DNA of 6,946 bases, taken from Prolixibacteraceae bacterium (GTDB lineage Bacteria; Bacteroidota; Bacteroidia; Bacteroidales; Prolixibacteraceae). Location of the stretch: contig JAFGDX010000348.1 in the NCBI GenBank assembly GCA_016931875.1, positions 1-6,946 on the forward strand. Reading direction: 5' to 3'. This document shows, piece after piece, positions 6,573 to 6,946 of the stretch (positions are counted from its first letter, which is position 1; the number at the start of each line of letters is the position of its first letter). The position numbers and the translations under genes were made by a program. The notes beneath the pieces were generated by a model. That model saw only the letters and a program-made list of their open reading frames with translations. It was not told where the DNA came from and made no database searches.

Positions 6573-6946
6573 ATGAAACGAATTGCCGTACAAGGTATAG
6601 CCGGATCTTTTCACGAGGATGCGGCTTTAAAATATTTTAACGAAAAGATAGAGGTTGTTGAGTGTAAATCATTTACAAGCGTTTGTGAACTGGTTGACAC
6701 AGATAAGGTGGATTATGCAGTTATGGCCATTGAAAATTCAATTGCCGGTAGTTTGTTAAAAAATTACCAGCTCATTCGCGACTTCCATCTCCGTATCACC
6801 GGCGAAATTTATCTACATATTCAAATGAATTTAATGGTTTCGCCCGGGGTGAAAAAAGAAGATATTACCGATATTTATTCGCACCCGGTTGCCCTGCAGC
6901 AAAGTATGGAATACATTGAGAAATATTTTCCGAACGCCAAATTACA
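6573..6946 (+). CDS. pheA: Prephenate dehydratase (partial, 3' end off window)
   Basis: Prephenate dehydratase converts prephenate to phenylpyruvate, the penultimate step to phenylalanine. The frame is open from the ATG at 6573 to the right edge, giving 124 full codons of an enzyme that usually has about 280. Visible family signatures are the N-terminal VQGIAGSFHEDAA (residues 6-18), AIENSIAGSL (52-61), which is the P/A-x-ENS-x-x-G substrate-loop motif, and SHPVALQQ (103-110). The catalytic TRF motif and the usual C-terminal ACT domain would lie beyond the window. The start is supported by the -7 box just upstream. It lies 83 bp after the second ACT gene on the same strand, and in this phylum it commonly heads a phenylalanine/tyrosine gene cluster. 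Confidence 0.95.
   Translation, partial: MKRIAVQGIAGSFHEDAALKYFNEKIEVVECKSFTSVCELVDTDKVDYAVMAIENSIAGSLLKNYQLIRDFHLRITGEIYLHIQMNLMVSPGVKKEDITDIYSHPVALQQSMEYIEKYFPNAKL

Overview
The window looks like chromosomal DNA of an anaerobic or facultatively anaerobic member of the Bacteroidota. Three things point there. Promoter-like sites match the phylum's -7 box (TAnnTTTG) with an upstream TTG. Start codons follow A/T-rich leaders without Shine-Dalgarno sequences. The gene content also fits: a small-operon NrfHA nitrite reductase, a β-barrel outer-membrane protein ending in Phe, and a phenylacetate-CoA ligase flanked by ACT proteins. The order or genus cannot be fixed from this sequence alone.

Left part (1-2708, minus strand): nrfH and nrfA lie 13 bp apart as an operon. 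They encode the membrane tetrahaem quinol dehydrogenase and the pentahaem catalytic subunit of ammonia-forming cytochrome c nitrite reductase. All haem motifs and the NrfA active-site residues are intact. Downstream on the same strand, with its own promoter and a 22-bp perfect inverted repeat, begins a PepSY-type single-helix membrane protein with a propeller-like periplasmic part. It runs off the left edge.

Middle (2709-4245): a 222-bp divergent intergenic region separates nrfH from a plus-strand outer-membrane β-barrel protein, probably porin-like. This region holds a perfect CRP/FNR-family type palindrome, TGTAACA-CT-TGTTACA, placed where a class II activator would sit for the predicted nrfH promoter. 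A clear intrinsic terminator follows the porin gene.

Right part (4269-6946, plus strand): a tandem-ACT protein, a phenylacetate-CoA ligase (PaaK), a second tandem-ACT protein 4 bp after paaK, and the start of prephenate dehydratase (pheA), which has its own -7 box and is cut by the right edge. Aryl-acid activation beside a phenylalanine biosynthesis enzyme and amino-acid-sensing ACT proteins suggests a link between arylacetate/arylpyruvate metabolism and aromatic amino acid synthesis. One possibility is salvage of phenylacetate to phenylpyruvate through an indolepyruvate:ferredoxin oxidoreductase encoded elsewhere. No mobile element, CRISPR array, tRNA or rRNA was seen. Most of the window is recognisable metabolism. 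The less described elements are the two palindromic operators, the porin paired with nrfHA, and the ACT-paaK-ACT-pheA layout.
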